Shown here piece by piece: positions 1-8,305 of a stretch of DNA of 46,710 nt. Where the stretch lies: positions 1-46,710 of the IMG/VR virus record IMGVR_UViG_3300035698_035363, one strand, 5' to 3'. A program made the translations under genes and the position numbers. The notes below the pieces were generated by a model. The model saw nothing but the letters and a program-made list of their open reading frames with translations, searched no databases and was not told where the DNA came from. The DNA is from a virus. Each line of letters opens with the position of its first letter. The first letter of the stretch is position 1.

Positions 1-198
1 TCATAGAGCAATTTTCTTTTTAGCCACACAATTACCATTTCCCCCAAATTTTACCCCATTCTTTTTTATGTAATTACTAGCTATTCTTGATCTTAATATT
101 GATCTACAATCTCCCTCCCCACAGGTTTTCTTATACTTATTTCCAGTAGAATATTTTTTAGTAGGTTTACCACAAATTACGCAATACATTTTTTTCAT
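1..198 (-). CDS. Small Cys-rich zinc-binding-like protein
   Basis: A 65-aa basic protein. It has a CxxC pair near the N-terminus (CVIC) and two more cysteines about 20 residues later (TCGEGDC), the spacing of a zinc ribbon or treble-clef knuckle. It is rich in lysine. It resembles the 112-aa protein at 6699-7037, which has the same arrangement of a CxC pair, then a TCGxxxC pair. Such stand-alone Cys knuckles are often remnants or relatives of HNH/homing-endonuclease DNA-binding modules; that is inference. The stop codon is exactly at the window edge. An AT-rich, promoter-like stretch lies upstream at about 221-245. Specific function unknown. Confidence 0.6.
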   Translation of the reverse strand: MKKMYCVICGKPTKKYSTGNKYKKTCGEGDCRSILRSRIASNYIKKNGVKFGGNGNCVAKKKIAL

Positions 199-248
199 AG
201 GTTGGTTGTTAATTTATAATTTTATATATTCTATTTTATACGATTTTA

Positions 249-488
249 TTATAAAAGTAAATATTGATTCACAATCTGTAATAAATGACCCAAAAATTCT
301 TTAACGAACCCATTCTCCGTTCTCATATACACTGGGGTAAAGCTTTTTATACATAGTCTACACAGCTCAGTAAGCTCTTTAATATCCTCTGGGTCTTTAC
401 TCTTTGCCTTTTCTATTTTTATTTCCAACTCTTTTAATAACCAATCGAGTCGATCATAAATAGTCTGAGATGTCTTGTTTTTTAGCAT
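249..488 (-). CDS. Hypothetical protein overlapping the helicase 3' end
   Basis: I do not recognise this protein. It is about 79 aa, mostly helical, with a charged N-terminal half and a hydrophobic C-terminus. I chose the ATG at 488; an upstream start at 512 would be TTG and no Shine-Dalgarno precedes either. The first ~12 codons overlap, in another frame, the last codons of the DnaB-like helicase gene (ending at 454). Overlap of this kind suggests translational coupling, and helicase-loader-like partners often sit beside phage helicases, but no loader motif is visible. Confidence 0.55.
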   Translation of the reverse strand: MLKNKTSQTIYDRLDWLLKELEIKIEKAKSKDPEDIKELTELCRLCIKSFTPVYMRTENGFVKEFLGHLLQIVNQYLLL

Positions 489-1821
489 TTGATTTTTGTA
501 TTTGTGGCTCAATAGGTTTTGCCACAGATGATTTTTCTGAATTTATGTCTTCTTCTACTCTCCCAGATGGGAAATTATATTTCACATCAAACTTTCCAAT
601 CTCTCCGTGCCTAGCTTTTCTTATATAAACTTTTCTATAATTATCATATTCCTTATCCTTTTTTATCCAAATACCAACATCAGCCACTGCAGCAATTTCC
701 CCGGCTCCTTTATAGTCAATTGAATCTTTAGATGACCACCCAGCAGCGTCCTGACTTACTTGTGAAGCTAATACTAAACAAATATCTAAGTCCTTGGCTA
801 TTTGTTGTAGTTCAAGGGCTATGGTACTCATACGCTCATAAATACTTCCCTTACTACGCAAGTTTTGAATAAAATCAACGAACACTATATCTAATCCAGT
901 AGATAATTTTGCTTTTTTAGCTTTTAATCTAATTTCTTCAACGGTAAAACAGTCATCGAAAATAAACAAATTTTGCTCATAGGATTTAAACTTTTCTTTA
1001 GCTATGTCAAGCTCTGCTTCTTCATAATCTAACAAAGTATCTTTTAAAATATTTAAAGAACTTACCGAAGGCATATTCATTAAATTTGCCAACATACGAT
1101 AAGCGTTCATCTTCCGATCCATTTCTAGACTAAATAAAGCTACTTTTGCTCCTTGTAATAAAGTATTAAGTAACACTTGTATAGAAAAAAATGTCTTACC
1201 AATCCCTGTGTACGCCCCAATAATCCAAATATGAGAAGGGAATAGCCCTCCAACCCTCTGATCTAAACTATTAAAACCACTTTTAAAAATAAGCCATCCT
1301 CCTGCATTTCTTTTAGCCTTATCTATTTCAATCTCCTTAATAATTTCAGTTGGTTTTATTGGGTGGTTATTGCCTATTTTTTCACTTATTTTTACTATGG
1401 AAGTTTCCATGTCTCTTAATAATTCTAATGCCCCAGCAGAAGGAACAAAAGCTAAATCCTTATATCTATCAATTGAAAAAATAAACTTTCTCAATAAAGA
1501 AGTATTGTGAATTTTTTTAATTAGCACCCCTAAATTCTCAGTAACTACCCCCTCATTAAAACACTCTCCTATAATTTCTAAAGAAGCTTTGGGAGAGGAG
1601 TCTATCTTTTCTATTTCATCCCTTAAAACAACAGCGTCTATTTTTATATCCTTTTTGTAAAGATTCGTAAAAGCTATCCATATTTTCTGACTAGCTATGG
1701 AATAAAAATCATTGGCTTCTAATTTATCCACTACCTTACCTAAGTTATCAGGGTTTAATAAAATTATTGAAAATAGAGCTTTTTCAGCACTTTCGGCTGA
1801 GGGCAGTAATTGATTGACCAT
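454..1821 (-). CDS. Replicative DNA helicase, DnaB-like
   Basis: A 455-aa protein with the two-part DnaB architecture. The N-terminal helical domain (about residues 1-110) starts with PSAESAEKALFSIIL, close to the DnaB pattern of P..EAE..VLG..L. A RecA-like ATPase domain follows (about 180-420) with Walker A GAYTGIGKT, FSLEM typical of DnaB motif H1a, Walker B DIVFVDFIQNL, and a later ASQVSQ stretch like motif H3. It would form the hexameric ring that unwinds DNA at the phage fork. A Lys/Gln-rich tail ends the protein. The start at 1821 has a purine-rich GAAAGAT upstream. The putative replication-initiation protein lies directly upstream (1843-2697), consistent with an initiator-helicase pair. 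Confidence 0.92.
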   Translation of the reverse strand: MVNQLLPSAESAEKALFSIILLNPDNLGKVVDKLEANDFYSIASQKIWIAFTNLYKKDIKIDAVVLRDEIEKIDSSPKASLEIIGECFNEGVVTENLGVLIKKIHNTSLLRKFIFSIDRYKDLAFVPSAGALELLRDMETSIVKISEKIGNNHPIKPTEIIKEIEIDKAKRNAGGWLIFKSGFNSLDQRVGGLFPSHIWIIGAYTGIGKTFFSIQVLLNTLLQGAKVALFSLEMDRKMNAYRMLANLMNMPSVSSLNILKDTLLDYEEAELDIAKEKFKSYEQNLFIFDDCFTVEEIRLKAKKAKLSTGLDIVFVDFIQNLRSKGSIYERMSTIALELQQIAKDLDICLVLASQVSQDAAGWSSKDSIDYKGAGEIAAVADVGIWIKKDKEYDNYRKVYIRKARHGEIGKFDVKYNFPSGRVEEDINSEKSSVAKPIEPQIQKSNAKKQDISDYL

Positions 1822-1842
1822 GTCTTATCTTTCTTACTAATA

Positions 1843-2697
1843 TTAAATTTGTTTTATATCGTCTTCCCAAGAATTTGTTAACTCCTGCAATTTTCCTGCT
1901 CTCCACTCAGGCATTTTCTTTTTAATTGTATTAATTGTCCAAACCCTAAACCAAGGGAACCTTTTATCATCCTTGTTGTCTTTAATCCATTTCATAAAAG
2001 CACAAATATCATCTGGGGTATTTCCTGCCCTAAACATATCTTTAATTGTTTTCATTGGAATAAGCCTCTCACTTCCTCTTAAACCAATTCCCTTGTAAGC
2101 TTGGTAAGCTTCTAAAACTTTCTCATACCATTCCTTTTTAAATCTCTTTCCCTGTTTCTTTTTTTCTTTATTTTTACTAACTTTCGCTATAATACTATTA
2201 CTTAATACTTTAGTATTATTATTAGTATTAATATTATTATTATTAGTATTATATATATTATATATAGTGTTAGTTAGTATTTTTTTATTATCCTTTTGAG
2301 CTTGTTTAGAGATACTTTTTCTTGTTGCATCAAGCCATTTGCACACTTTCGAGAAGCCTTTTTCTCGGTTCAAATTTTGAACCCTGGTATAAATTTTGAC
2401 CCACCAACTGATTCTTTTATTAGTTCCAGTAACTCTTTCCTCAATAAGATGTTTGCTTTTTAGTTCATTTTTATATTTTAAAAAAGTTCCTTTTGACATT
2501 CCCAATAATTTTGCTATTTGAGTATAAGTTAAATAGGTAACACATTCTAATTGGTGCAATAAAACTAAATCTACATAAAAGCCTAAAAGCTTTGGTCTAT
2601 TTGATAAAACCACTACTACTTCAAAGGGTATTAAAATATCCGCATTTCTTCTTTGATAATTTAAACTATCAACTATCGTTTGGTTTGAAGATGTCAT
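1843..2697 (-). CDS. Winged-helix replication initiation-like protein
   Basis: A 284-aa protein. Residues about 40-110 look like a winged helix-turn-helix (YTQIAKLLGMSKGTFLKY), as in phage RepA/DnaD-type initiators. An Asn-rich low-complexity linker (about 140-165) follows, then a basic C-terminal domain with a KTIKDMFRAG..PDDICAFMKWIKD segment resembling the C-terminal domain of phage replication proteins that bind the helicase or loader. The linker is encoded by an extremely AT-rich tract with direct repeats (2214-2251), which could hold the origin, as in lambda O. Its place directly upstream of the DnaB-like helicase supports an initiation role. Name and exact mechanism uncertain. Confidence 0.75.
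   Translation of the reverse strand: MTSSNQTIVDSLNYQRRNADILIPFEVVVVLSNRPKLLGFYVDLVLLHQLECVTYLTYTQIAKLLGMSKGTFLKYKNELKSKHLIEERVTGTNKRISWWVKIYTRVQNLNREKGFSKVCKWLDATRKSISKQAQKDNKKILTNTIYNIYNTNNNNINTNNNTKVLSNSIIAKVSKNKEKKKQGKRFKKEWYEKVLEAYQAYKGIGLRGSERLIPMKTIKDMFRAGNTPDDICAFMKWIKDNKDDKRFPWFRVWTINTIKKKMPEWRAGKLQELTNSWEDDIKQI
2185..2290. repeat. AT-rich direct repeats inside replication gene; candidate origin
   Basis: Two perfect 17-nt copies of TATTATTATTAGTATTA (2214-2230 and 2235-2251) lie 21 nt apart in an almost pure A/T stretch, followed by alternating TA sequence to about 2270. They sit inside the coding sequence of the replication initiation-like protein and encode its Asn-rich linker. Iterons plus an AT-rich unwinding element within the initiator gene is a known arrangement in lambdoid phages. 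That this is the origin is inference; the tract may only be a low-complexity linker. Confidence 0.4.
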
Positions 2698-2739
2698 ACA
2701 TTTTTCTGCAATTACTTAGTGCTAACTATATTCGGTTTT

Positions 2740-4671
2740 TCAAGTTTTGAAAACCTTCAAATTCTTAAAAAAAGCTTCTATTTTTCCTAAGATTAATGTT
2801 TTAGGGGCAGGGGGAAAACTAGACAAAAATGAATTTCTGTACCTGGCTTTATAAAGTCTTTTGTCTAAGATAGCTATTACTCCAGTATCGGTAGTACTTC
2901 TTACTAATCTACCCATTCCTTGTTTAAGCCCCATTACAGTTTCCGGGATAGTATATTTAATCCATGATTTTCCTTTTCCATACTTCTCATCAATTAGCCT
3001 CATTTTAGCTTTTACTAATAAATTTCCTTGTTGTGGAAATGGTAAGTTTTGAATTACTACCAATGAAACTTTGTCACCCTTAATATCTACCCCTTCCCAA
3101 AAGCTTTTAGTAGCAAATAAAATTCCATTATCACTATCTAAGAAGTCTTGCAAAAGTTGCTTTTTAGATATGCCAAATTGTTGAATAAAAGTTGGGTAAG
3201 ATATGTTGCAGTTATTATAGTAATCTTTCATTGCTTTATAACTGGTAAATAAGACTAAAGCCCTACCCTCTGAATAGTCAATTAGTTTTTCTAACTCCTC
3301 ATATTGACCGTACTGGCAATCATCACTAGATAAATAAATTCTTACATTTTTATCATATCTAAATGGAGAACCAGCCATTAATTCTAAGCACTCACTCTCT
3401 AACCCTATCTGTTGTTTAAAATAGTCAAAACTTTTAGCAACAGCTAGAGTTGCTGAGGTACTAATTACAGTTTTATCTTTAAATAATATTTCCCCCAAAT
3501 ATTTTCCGATTTCAACTGGGCTATGTTTTATGGTTACTACTAAATTCTTTCCTCTTGAATCATAAGCCTCTATCCACCGGACTTGTTTATTATCAGGTAA
3601 TTTTAAGACATTAAATTCTTCAATGAGTTTTTCAACTTCTTGTGATATTGATTTAATTTTATTAATTACTTCTGGGGAGGTAGCTACACTTACTGCGGTT
3701 AATACTTTTCTTTCTATCAATTCAAGTTCATGAATTATAAAATCAAAATCAGTCCCTATGGCTTTAAACTCCCTTTGCTCATAATAGATCCCTTGTTTTT
3801 CTGGAAGATATCCTTGTTTAATAATTTTTTTAAACTCCCCCTCTAATTTTATCCTTGCTTTACTTGAATAGAATTTTCTTACTATTTTAGAATTAGTAAT
3901 ATGTCTAAGGGTAAATAAGTTTATTGATCCACTAAAAGCTAGGGTAGCATAACTTTCAAAAGCGTGTGCCTCATCAATTATTATATTTTTTATACCCTTA
4001 GGAAGTAGTCCAGCTTGTCCTTCACTTATATTTTTAATTACTAGATCTAGTGCTAATAAAGTGTGATTAACCAAGACTATATCTGAAGCTTTGGCTTTTC
4101 TTCTAGCCTTATTAGCAAAACACATCTCATCATATTTTGTTCCTTTTTGGTGTTTCACAAATTGGTTACAACAAATTAACTCTTTTACTTTTGGGCTTAA
4201 TTCTAGGGGTATTTCCTCAACCTCCCCAGAATTAGTTGACTCCGTCCAGGCAGTTATTTTTTTAATATCTTGATTAGACAAATAATTACTTAAATTGTCC
4301 TCAATTAAATTAATATCAAAACATTCTTGGCAAAAATAATTTGACTTACCTTTGAGAATCGCCCACTGAATAGGTCTTAAATTTTCTTTATCGAAAATGT
4401 CTCTTAAAAATGGAAGGTCTTTATTATTTAATTGATCCTGCAAAGCCTTATTAGAAGTAGAAACAATTGCCTTTTTATTATGAAGTAGTACTGGCAAGAG
4501 GTAAGAGAAACTTTTTCCCACCCCAGTTGAGCCTTCTATGACTGCGTGTTTTTTATTAAGCAAGGCATTTTCTACATAAGTAGCCATTTGAAGTTGCGAG
4601 GGTCTGAGTTCATAATCTTTTAAATGTTTATTTAAAACTCCCCCAGCTTTTAAAAAATCAGTTATTTGCAT
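2740..4671 (-). CDS. DinG/XPD-type superfamily 2 DNA helicase
   Basis: A 643-aa helicase. Walker A is GSTGVGKSF (about residue 45), the DEAH box is IIDEAHAF (about 235), and the C-terminal motif VI is GMGRLVRSTTDTG. Four cysteines between motifs I and II (FCQEC, CCNQ, EMCFAN) match the spacing of the 4Fe-4S cluster of DinG/XPD helicases. The family unwinds 5'-to-3' and resolves damaged or structured DNA; a replication or recombination role in the phage is likely. Length is near that of bacterial DinG without an exonuclease domain. Its start overlaps the epimerase gene end (4658) by 14 nt, so the two are probably translated from one mRNA. Confidence 0.9.
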   Translation of the reverse strand: MQITDFLKAGGVLNKHLKDYELRPSQLQMATYVENALLNKKHAVIEGSTGVGKSFSYLLPVLLHNKKAIVSTSNKALQDQLNNKDLPFLRDIFDKENLRPIQWAILKGKSNYFCQECFDINLIEDNLSNYLSNQDIKKITAWTESTNSGEVEEIPLELSPKVKELICCNQFVKHQKGTKYDEMCFANKARRKAKASDIVLVNHTLLALDLVIKNISEGQAGLLPKGIKNIIIDEAHAFESYATLAFSGSINLFTLRHITNSKIVRKFYSSKARIKLEGEFKKIIKQGYLPEKQGIYYEQREFKAIGTDFDFIIHELELIERKVLTAVSVATSPEVINKIKSISQEVEKLIEEFNVLKLPDNKQVRWIEAYDSRGKNLVVTIKHSPVEIGKYLGEILFKDKTVISTSATLAVAKSFDYFKQQIGLESECLELMAGSPFRYDKNVRIYLSSDDCQYGQYEELEKLIDYSEGRALVLFTSYKAMKDYYNNCNISYPTFIQQFGISKKQLLQDFLDSDNGILFATKSFWEGVDIKGDKVSLVVIQNLPFPQQGNLLVKAKMRLIDEKYGKGKSWIKYTIPETVMGLKQGMGRLVRSTTDTGVIAILDKRLYKARYRNSFLSSFPPAPKTLILGKIEAFFKNLKVFKT

Positions 4672-5566
4672 AATATTTTGCTGTTATTTGTAATCCTTTA
4701 GCCAATTTTGTTATTTTAAAATTTTTATTTATGAGAAATGGTGAGATCACACTATCCCTAATTTCCCCGTTTCTTTCTTCACAGTGAATGACTTCATTAT
4801 CTTTAACATTCAAAACTGTTTTTAACGTGTTTAAAAGAGTTAAAACATCTGTTCTAATTCCAGTGCTTACATGAAAAACTCCTTGGTAATCACTCAATGC
4901 TAAAATATTTGCTTTAACCACATCCTGCACAAAAACAAAATCTCTAGTTTGTTTTCCATCACCATAAATTGTAATAGGTTCCCCCTTTAGTAATTTGTCT
5001 GCAAAAATAGCGACTACGCCCCCTTCGCCATCAAATCGCTGTCTTGAGCCATAAACATTAGAATATCTTAAAATTGTTACTTGGTATTCCCCATTGTTAA
5101 AAACATGGGTTAAAAATTTCTCAGAAGCCCATTTATTTTTTCCATAGGGTGAGATTGGTTCTGGTGTTGTAAATACTGTAGGTGGTGTTGAGCAATTAGG
5201 AAATAAAGCCCCTGCTGTAGAAGCAAAGATAAATTTTTTTACTTTATAAATAAAACACAGACAAGCTAAATAGTTAGTAGCTATAGTATTTATTTCAAAA
5301 TCTAACTTTGGATTTTCTATAGACTTAGTAACACTAATTTGAGCTGCGTGATGATTTACTACATCTGGCTTAAATTGTTTAAATATCCCTTCTAAAAAAG
5401 AAAAATCAGTAATGCTTCCGAATCTAAAAATGGCTTTTTTGTTTATATTCTTAAGTTTCCCATTGGACAAATCATCAATAATAACTACCTTATGCCCTGC
5501 TTTAATATAAGCATCTGCAATATGTGAGGCTATAAATCCCGCCCCACCTGTTAGTAATATTGTCAT
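4658..5566 (-). CDS. NAD-dependent sugar-nucleotide epimerase/dehydratase
   Basis: A 302-aa extended short-chain dehydrogenase. The N-terminal Rossmann motif is TGGAGFIAS (residues 6-14), with an acidic IIDDLSNG after beta-2 as in UDP-glucose 4-epimerase-like enzymes. The catalytic YGKNK (Tyr-x-x-x-Lys) lies near residue 140, preceded by ASTAGALF. YGSRQRFDGEGG resembles the substrate loop of GalE/WbpP-type enzymes. It would interconvert a UDP- or dTDP-sugar in the cytosol. The phage also encodes a large glycosyltransferase (40096-42990), so it may supply or alter a donor sugar for glycan addition; that link is inference. It overlaps both neighbours by a few bases (5563-5566 is ATGA-type). Confidence 0.88.
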   Translation of the reverse strand: MTILLTGGAGFIASHIADAYIKAGHKVVIIDDLSNGKLKNINKKAIFRFGSITDFSFLEGIFKQFKPDVVNHHAAQISVTKSIENPKLDFEINTIATNYLACLCFIYKVKKFIFASTAGALFPNCSTPPTVFTTPEPISPYGKNKWASEKFLTHVFNNGEYQVTILRYSNVYGSRQRFDGEGGVVAIFADKLLKGEPITIYGDGKQTRDFVFVQDVVKANILALSDYQGVFHVSTGIRTDVLTLLNTLKTVLNVKDNEVIHCEERNGEIRDSVISPFLINKNFKITKLAKGLQITAKYYANN

Positions 5567-5841
5567 GTTAATTTTTCTGCTATTTCTTTATAATATTGGT
5601 TAGCAATTTTTAAGGCTTTGCTAAGACTAGAGGTTCTTTCCTCTTTTATTATTTCTTCTGAATACAGTGATATACACGTTATCCATTTACCAAAGGATAC
5701 TTCTTGTATACATATTTCATAACTGTGTTTTGATCCAATTAACCTAGCATTTTGTTTTGACCAAATTTTTAAAGAATAATAACCAATATATTTAGTTATA
5801 ACCATCCATTCGAAGTCTTTTTCTGTAAGTATTTGTCTCAT
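5563..5841 (-). CDS. Hypothetical protein
   Basis: A 92-aa protein I do not recognise. It has an aromatic-rich beta pattern (WMVITKYIGYYSLKIW) and a Lys/Glu-rich helical C-terminus. Its stop overlaps the epimerase start (ATGA), so it is probably the first gene of an operon running through the epimerase and the DinG-like helicase. A promoter-like TAGTAA-N16-TATAAA and a GC-rich hairpin lie just upstream. Confidence 0.65.
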   Translation of the reverse strand: MRQILTEKDFEWMVITKYIGYYSLKIWSKQNARLIGSKHSYEICIQEVSFGKWITCISLYSEEIIKEERTSSLSKALKIANQYYKEIAEKLT

Positions 5842-5887
5842 TTTAGACCTACAGAGAACCTATAATAAAAATGCTTACCCCTAGTAA

Positions 5888-5934
5888 TCCCCCCCATCAG
5901 GGGGAATTTATACTATTTTATATGATTTTTACTA
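5888..5934 (-). promoter_or_regulatory. Candidate promoter with hairpin at the mRNA 5' end
   Basis: On the minus strand TAGTAA (5929-5934), 16 nt, then TATAAA (5907-5912). The expected start of transcription falls at the base of a CCCCC-TGAT-GGGGG stem-loop (5891-5904). It would drive the 5841-to-2740 gene group. The -35 is weak; the -10 and the surrounding ATATAAAATAGTATAA resemble the stronger promoters at 15.7, 16.5 and 31.8 kb. A hairpin at the extreme 5' end could protect the mRNA. Confidence 0.4.
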
Positions 5935-5946
5935 TTGAATAAAGTC

Positions 5947-6702
5947 CTATTTTATACTTTCGATAAAAAAGAACTTTTCATCAGGTAGTTTTATTGCCGT
6001 CAATCTTTTAGAAGATGGAGGGCATACTGCAGTGTCAATACCTATCTTATTATGTTTTACTATCGGCATAAAGTGTTGTTTTTTGCCCCAAGGATTTTTT
6101 GGGTTGTAATACTTACCTTTATTATCACAAGAGTGCCCAAAAATAATCTTCTTACCCCAATCATACTTACTATTAATAAAACCATCCCTAGCCCAGATAA
6201 GCGTCTTCCAGTGCTTCTTACTCTCCTCTAGTGAGGCTTCTGGAATAACTCCACCATGAACAAAGAAGTAGTCATCATTTTCATAAGTGTAATCCAATTC
6301 TTTAAATAAAAAATCTAAGTGTTCTTTAGGAAAATCTGGTGGCTTAGGAGCTTCAAATTCCCCATTAATCATTTTCCCCATATGCCCACCATAACTTTCG
6401 TAAGTAATTTTTCCCCCATTACCAAACCAATTACTAATGCCATATAAAGCACCATTCCTAACTACAAAGTCAAGAAAAATATCTTCATGGTTGCCATATA
6501 AAAATTTCCAATGTGGGTACTTCTTTTTCCATTTAACTAATTGAGCAACAACTTTTTTAGAATCAGGACCACGATCAATATAATCACCTAAAAAAACAAC
6601 AGTATCTTTTTCTGGTATTAAACCATTCTTAATACATTTTTGTACTAATAAATTTAATTCTTTATAGCATCCATGGATATCTCCAATAGCCCAAGTTTTC
6701 AT
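5947..6702 (-). CDS. PPP-family metallophosphoesterase (Ser/Thr phosphatase-like)
   Basis: A 251-aa protein with all signature motifs of the PPP/lambda-phosphatase family in order: GDIHG (residue 6), GDYIDRG, GNHED, then FVHGG and GHSCD supplying the later metal-binding histidines. Two metal ions would be held by these Asp/His/Asn residues to hydrolyse phosphomonoesters on proteins, or dinucleotides such as Ap4A. Phage lambda carries a related enzyme of similar size. Its start overlaps the end of the Cys-rich gene 6699-7037 by 4 nt. The physiological substrate cannot be read from sequence. Confidence 0.92.
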   Translation of the reverse strand: MKTWAIGDIHGCYKELNLLVQKCIKNGLIPEKDTVVFLGDYIDRGPDSKKVVAQLVKWKKKYPHWKFLYGNHEDIFLDFVVRNGALYGISNWFGNGGKITYESYGGHMGKMINGEFEAPKPPDFPKEHLDFLFKELDYTYENDDYFFVHGGVIPEASLEESKKHWKTLIWARDGFINSKYDWGKKIIFGHSCDNKGKYYNPKNPWGKKQHFMPIVKHNKIGIDTAVCPPSSKRLTAIKLPDEKFFFIESIK

Positions 6703-7037
6703 AAATATTTATAATATTTATATCTATCAATTCTCATTTGACTTCTTTTGTTTAAACAATCTTCGCATCTTAGTGAAAATTTTTTTTGTTTACCCCCACA
6801 ATCAATGCAGCCAATTTTTTTTATAAATTTTGTAAGTTTTTTATGAATCTTTTTAGTATTCAGTCTTTTTGGTTTATATTTTTTACCAATTCTTACTGTG
6901 GTCCTAAATTCTTTACTTTTCTTTTTAGATAAACCAACACACTTTTTATCACCACACGTTTTGTAATACGCATTTTCACTTCCAGCAGTTCTCCAATGCT
7001 TCCTTTTTCGCTTTTTACCACAAGTACATTTTTTCAC
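6699..7037 (-). CDS. Basic Cys-rich zinc-ribbon protein
   Basis: A 112-aa, very Lys/Arg-rich protein with three Cys clusters: CTC near the N-terminus, TCGDKKC about 25 residues later, and a C-terminal CIDCGG...CEDC pair. This suggests two zinc knuckles. It shares the layout of the 65-aa protein at 1-198. The initiation codon appears to be GTG (7037); there is no in-frame ATG before the first Cys. It is probably a nucleic-acid-binding protein. No family name can be given. Confidence 0.6.
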   Translation of the reverse strand: MKKCTCGKKRKRKHWRTAGSENAYYKTCGDKKCVGLSKKKSKEFRTTVRIGKKYKPKRLNTKKIHKKLTKFIKKIGCIDCGGKQKKFSLRCEDCLNKRSQMRIDRYKYYKYL

Positions 7038-7057
7038 AGCTTTAAATTTATTAGTAA

Positions 7058-7119
7058 CATCCTAAAATTGAGGCAAGGAAAAGGAGAGAAAGCCAAAACC
7101 CTGTCCCAATTCTAAAATG
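7058..7119 (-). other. Long imperfect hairpin between genes
   Basis: In the minus-strand RNA, the 15 nt at 7105-7119 pair almost completely with 7058-7073 when G-U pairs are allowed (CATTTTAGAATTGGG against CCTCAATTTTAGGATG). The loop is pyrimidine-rich. It starts right after the stop of the 49-aa membrane gene and ends before the GTG of the next gene. It may act as an attenuator or RNA-processing site; there is no clear terminator T-run. Confidence 0.45.
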
Positions 7120-7269
7120 CTACCACTGCTCTTCTTGGAGGGCGGGGGGTAGATCTAAATTGTTAATATTAAAATTCATTCGCCCTAAAAATATCCCACT
7201 TATTATAATATAAAATAGTATAAATAATAATCCCAAGATAACTAAAATTCTAATTAACAGTTTGTTCAT
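7120..7269 (-). CDS. Small single-span membrane protein
   Basis: A 49-aa protein: MNKLL, then a hydrophobic span of about 22 residues (ILVILGLLFILFYIIISGIF), then a short polar tail ending LQEEQW. It overlaps the 3' end of the 7250-7654 gene by 20 nt in another frame, with a purine-rich AAAGAGA just before the ATG. It is too small for a family assignment; a regulatory or holin-like membrane peptide is possible. Confidence 0.55.
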   Translation of the reverse strand: MNKLLIRILVILGLLFILFYIIISGIFLGRMNFNINNLDLPPALQEEQW

Positions 7270-7654
7270 TCTCTTTAAATATTCTATCTAACTTCTCACT
7301 AACTGCTTTTAACTCCTCAAGAGTCATGTCGCTCATGTGAGAAGTAGTCATTGAGTGTTGTCTAAGCCATCTATATCTAGCTTTATTAAATTCCCTACCA
7401 GGAAATAGCAGATTTAATTTTTTATGAATGTTAGATTTTAACCAACCATAAGTTTTTTTACCCCTTGATCTACCCTTGAGTATCCCTCGTTTATAGGCAT
7501 CTTGTTCTACGTTATCTACCAAATTTATTAATATCTTAGCTTGTTTTTTTACATCAGAATCTTTTATATCACCTGCTACTCCTAAGTCATAAACTAATGT
7601 ATGAAAAATCGCCAACTGGATATTAAATTCTTCCTTCAAAAGTTTCATTCCCAT
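7250..7654 (-). CDS. Hypothetical protein, possibly GemA-like
   Basis: A 134-aa mostly helical protein. The C-terminal part has a loose similarity in style to the C-terminal segment of phage GemA/gp16-like regulators (MSDMTLEELKAVSEKLDRI), but I cannot confirm that by eye. The middle is basic (KGRSRGKKTYGWLKS). It overlaps the small membrane gene at its 3' end. Function unknown. Confidence 0.6.
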   Translation of the reverse strand: MGMKLLKEEFNIQLAIFHTLVYDLGVAGDIKDSDVKKQAKILINLVDNVEQDAYKRGILKGRSRGKKTYGWLKSNIHKKLNLLFPGREFNKARYRWLRQHSMTTSHMSDMTLEELKAVSEKLDRIFKENEQTVN

Positions 7655-7674
7655 AGCTTATTCTCTAAATCTTT

Positions 7675-7872
7675 TTAACAGTAGCAATCTTTCGCAAACT
7701 CATATCTCTCATCTAAATAATCAGTTAAAGCATTGATTAGGGCAGAAGCCCTTATCGCCTTGTCTTTATTACCTGGAAATAAGGCGTGTTGAAGCCCCAT
7801 CTCATAACCACTAACTCTTGCTTCGCCTAGTTTTGTGTCTAACTCTTTTTGAGTTAGTTCTATTTTTTTCAT
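7675..7872 (-). CDS. Hypothetical protein
   Basis: A 65-aa acidic helical protein. A good Shine-Dalgarno (TAGGAAGT) precedes the ATG, which supports the start. It is not recognised. Its 5' end overlaps the end of the basic/membrane gene 7811-8023 by about 60 nt in another frame. Confidence 0.6.
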   Translation of the reverse strand: MKKIELTQKELDTKLGEARVSGYEMGLQHALFPGNKDKAIRASALINALTDYLDERYEFAKDCYC

Positions 7873-8023
7873 GTTTACTTCCTACTTTTTCTATTTCAAT
7901 TTCCATTGTTATATCCCCACCTTTCAATAAACCATATAAAATGAAGGGTATATTTTTAATAAAAAACCAAACAGCATCTAATATCGTTCCTTCTCCTTCT
8001 TTTCTTATTTTGTGCTGTGTCAT
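7811..8023 (-). CDS. Small protein with one membrane-like segment
   Basis: A 70-aa reading frame with a hydrophobic stretch (AVWFFIKNIPFILYGLL) followed by an acidic patch and a strongly basic C-terminus. The last ~20 codons overlap the next gene (7675-7872) in another frame, which weakens the case for the C-terminal part. No Shine-Dalgarno is visible. Possibly real, possibly a shorter protein. Confidence 0.4.
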   Translation of the reverse strand: MTQHKIRKEGEGTILDAVWFFIKNIPFILYGLLKGGDITMEIEIEKVGSKHEKNRTNSKRVRHKTRRSKS

Positions 8024-8029
8024 ACTATT

Positions 8030-8293
8030 TTATAACTTCATTGTTCCAAATCGATCTGCTACTTTATGAGGACCCCCAGTGTTAGATTTTTTAACTTTTG
8101 ATTTGTAAGCTTTTATTAACTTAAGTTGGGTTTCATCAAATGTTTGAGCATCTTGTGGTAAACCATCTTTTAATTTTTTGCTCTGAACAGTAATCCTGTT
8201 GCAACCATTAATCCATTCTGTGACACCTAGCACAATGCCTTCAAATGGGGTTATTGTGTCTTTAACTAAGTCTCTTACATTGATTTTTGTCAT
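8030..8293 (-). CDS. Conserved small phage protein of unknown function
   Basis: An 87-aa protein whose pattern (VKDTITPFEGIVLGVTEWINGC, then ITVQ..L.DGLP.D...FDE.QLKLI) matches, as I recall it, small phage early proteins with an SH3/KOW-like beta barrel. A single cysteine follows the NG turn. Function is not known; these proteins usually sit among DNA-metabolism genes, as here. Confidence 0.65.
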   Translation of the reverse strand: MTKINVRDLVKDTITPFEGIVLGVTEWINGCNRITVQSKKLKDGLPQDAQTFDETQLKLIKAYKSKVKKSNTGGPHKVADRFGTMKL

Positions 8294-8305
8294 TTCTTTT
8301 TCCTT

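Noticed and set aside
7200-7225. ATATAAAATAGTATAA promoter-like motif
   Set aside because: It lies inside the coding sequence of the 49-aa membrane protein (hydrophobic Phe/Ile/Leu codons), so it is explained as coding sequence.
8021-8037. TATAAAATAGTATG just before the 7811-8023 gene
   Set aside because: It overlaps the coding end of 8030-8293 (codons for MKL and stop) and has no -35 at a proper distance, so I did not call a promoter.
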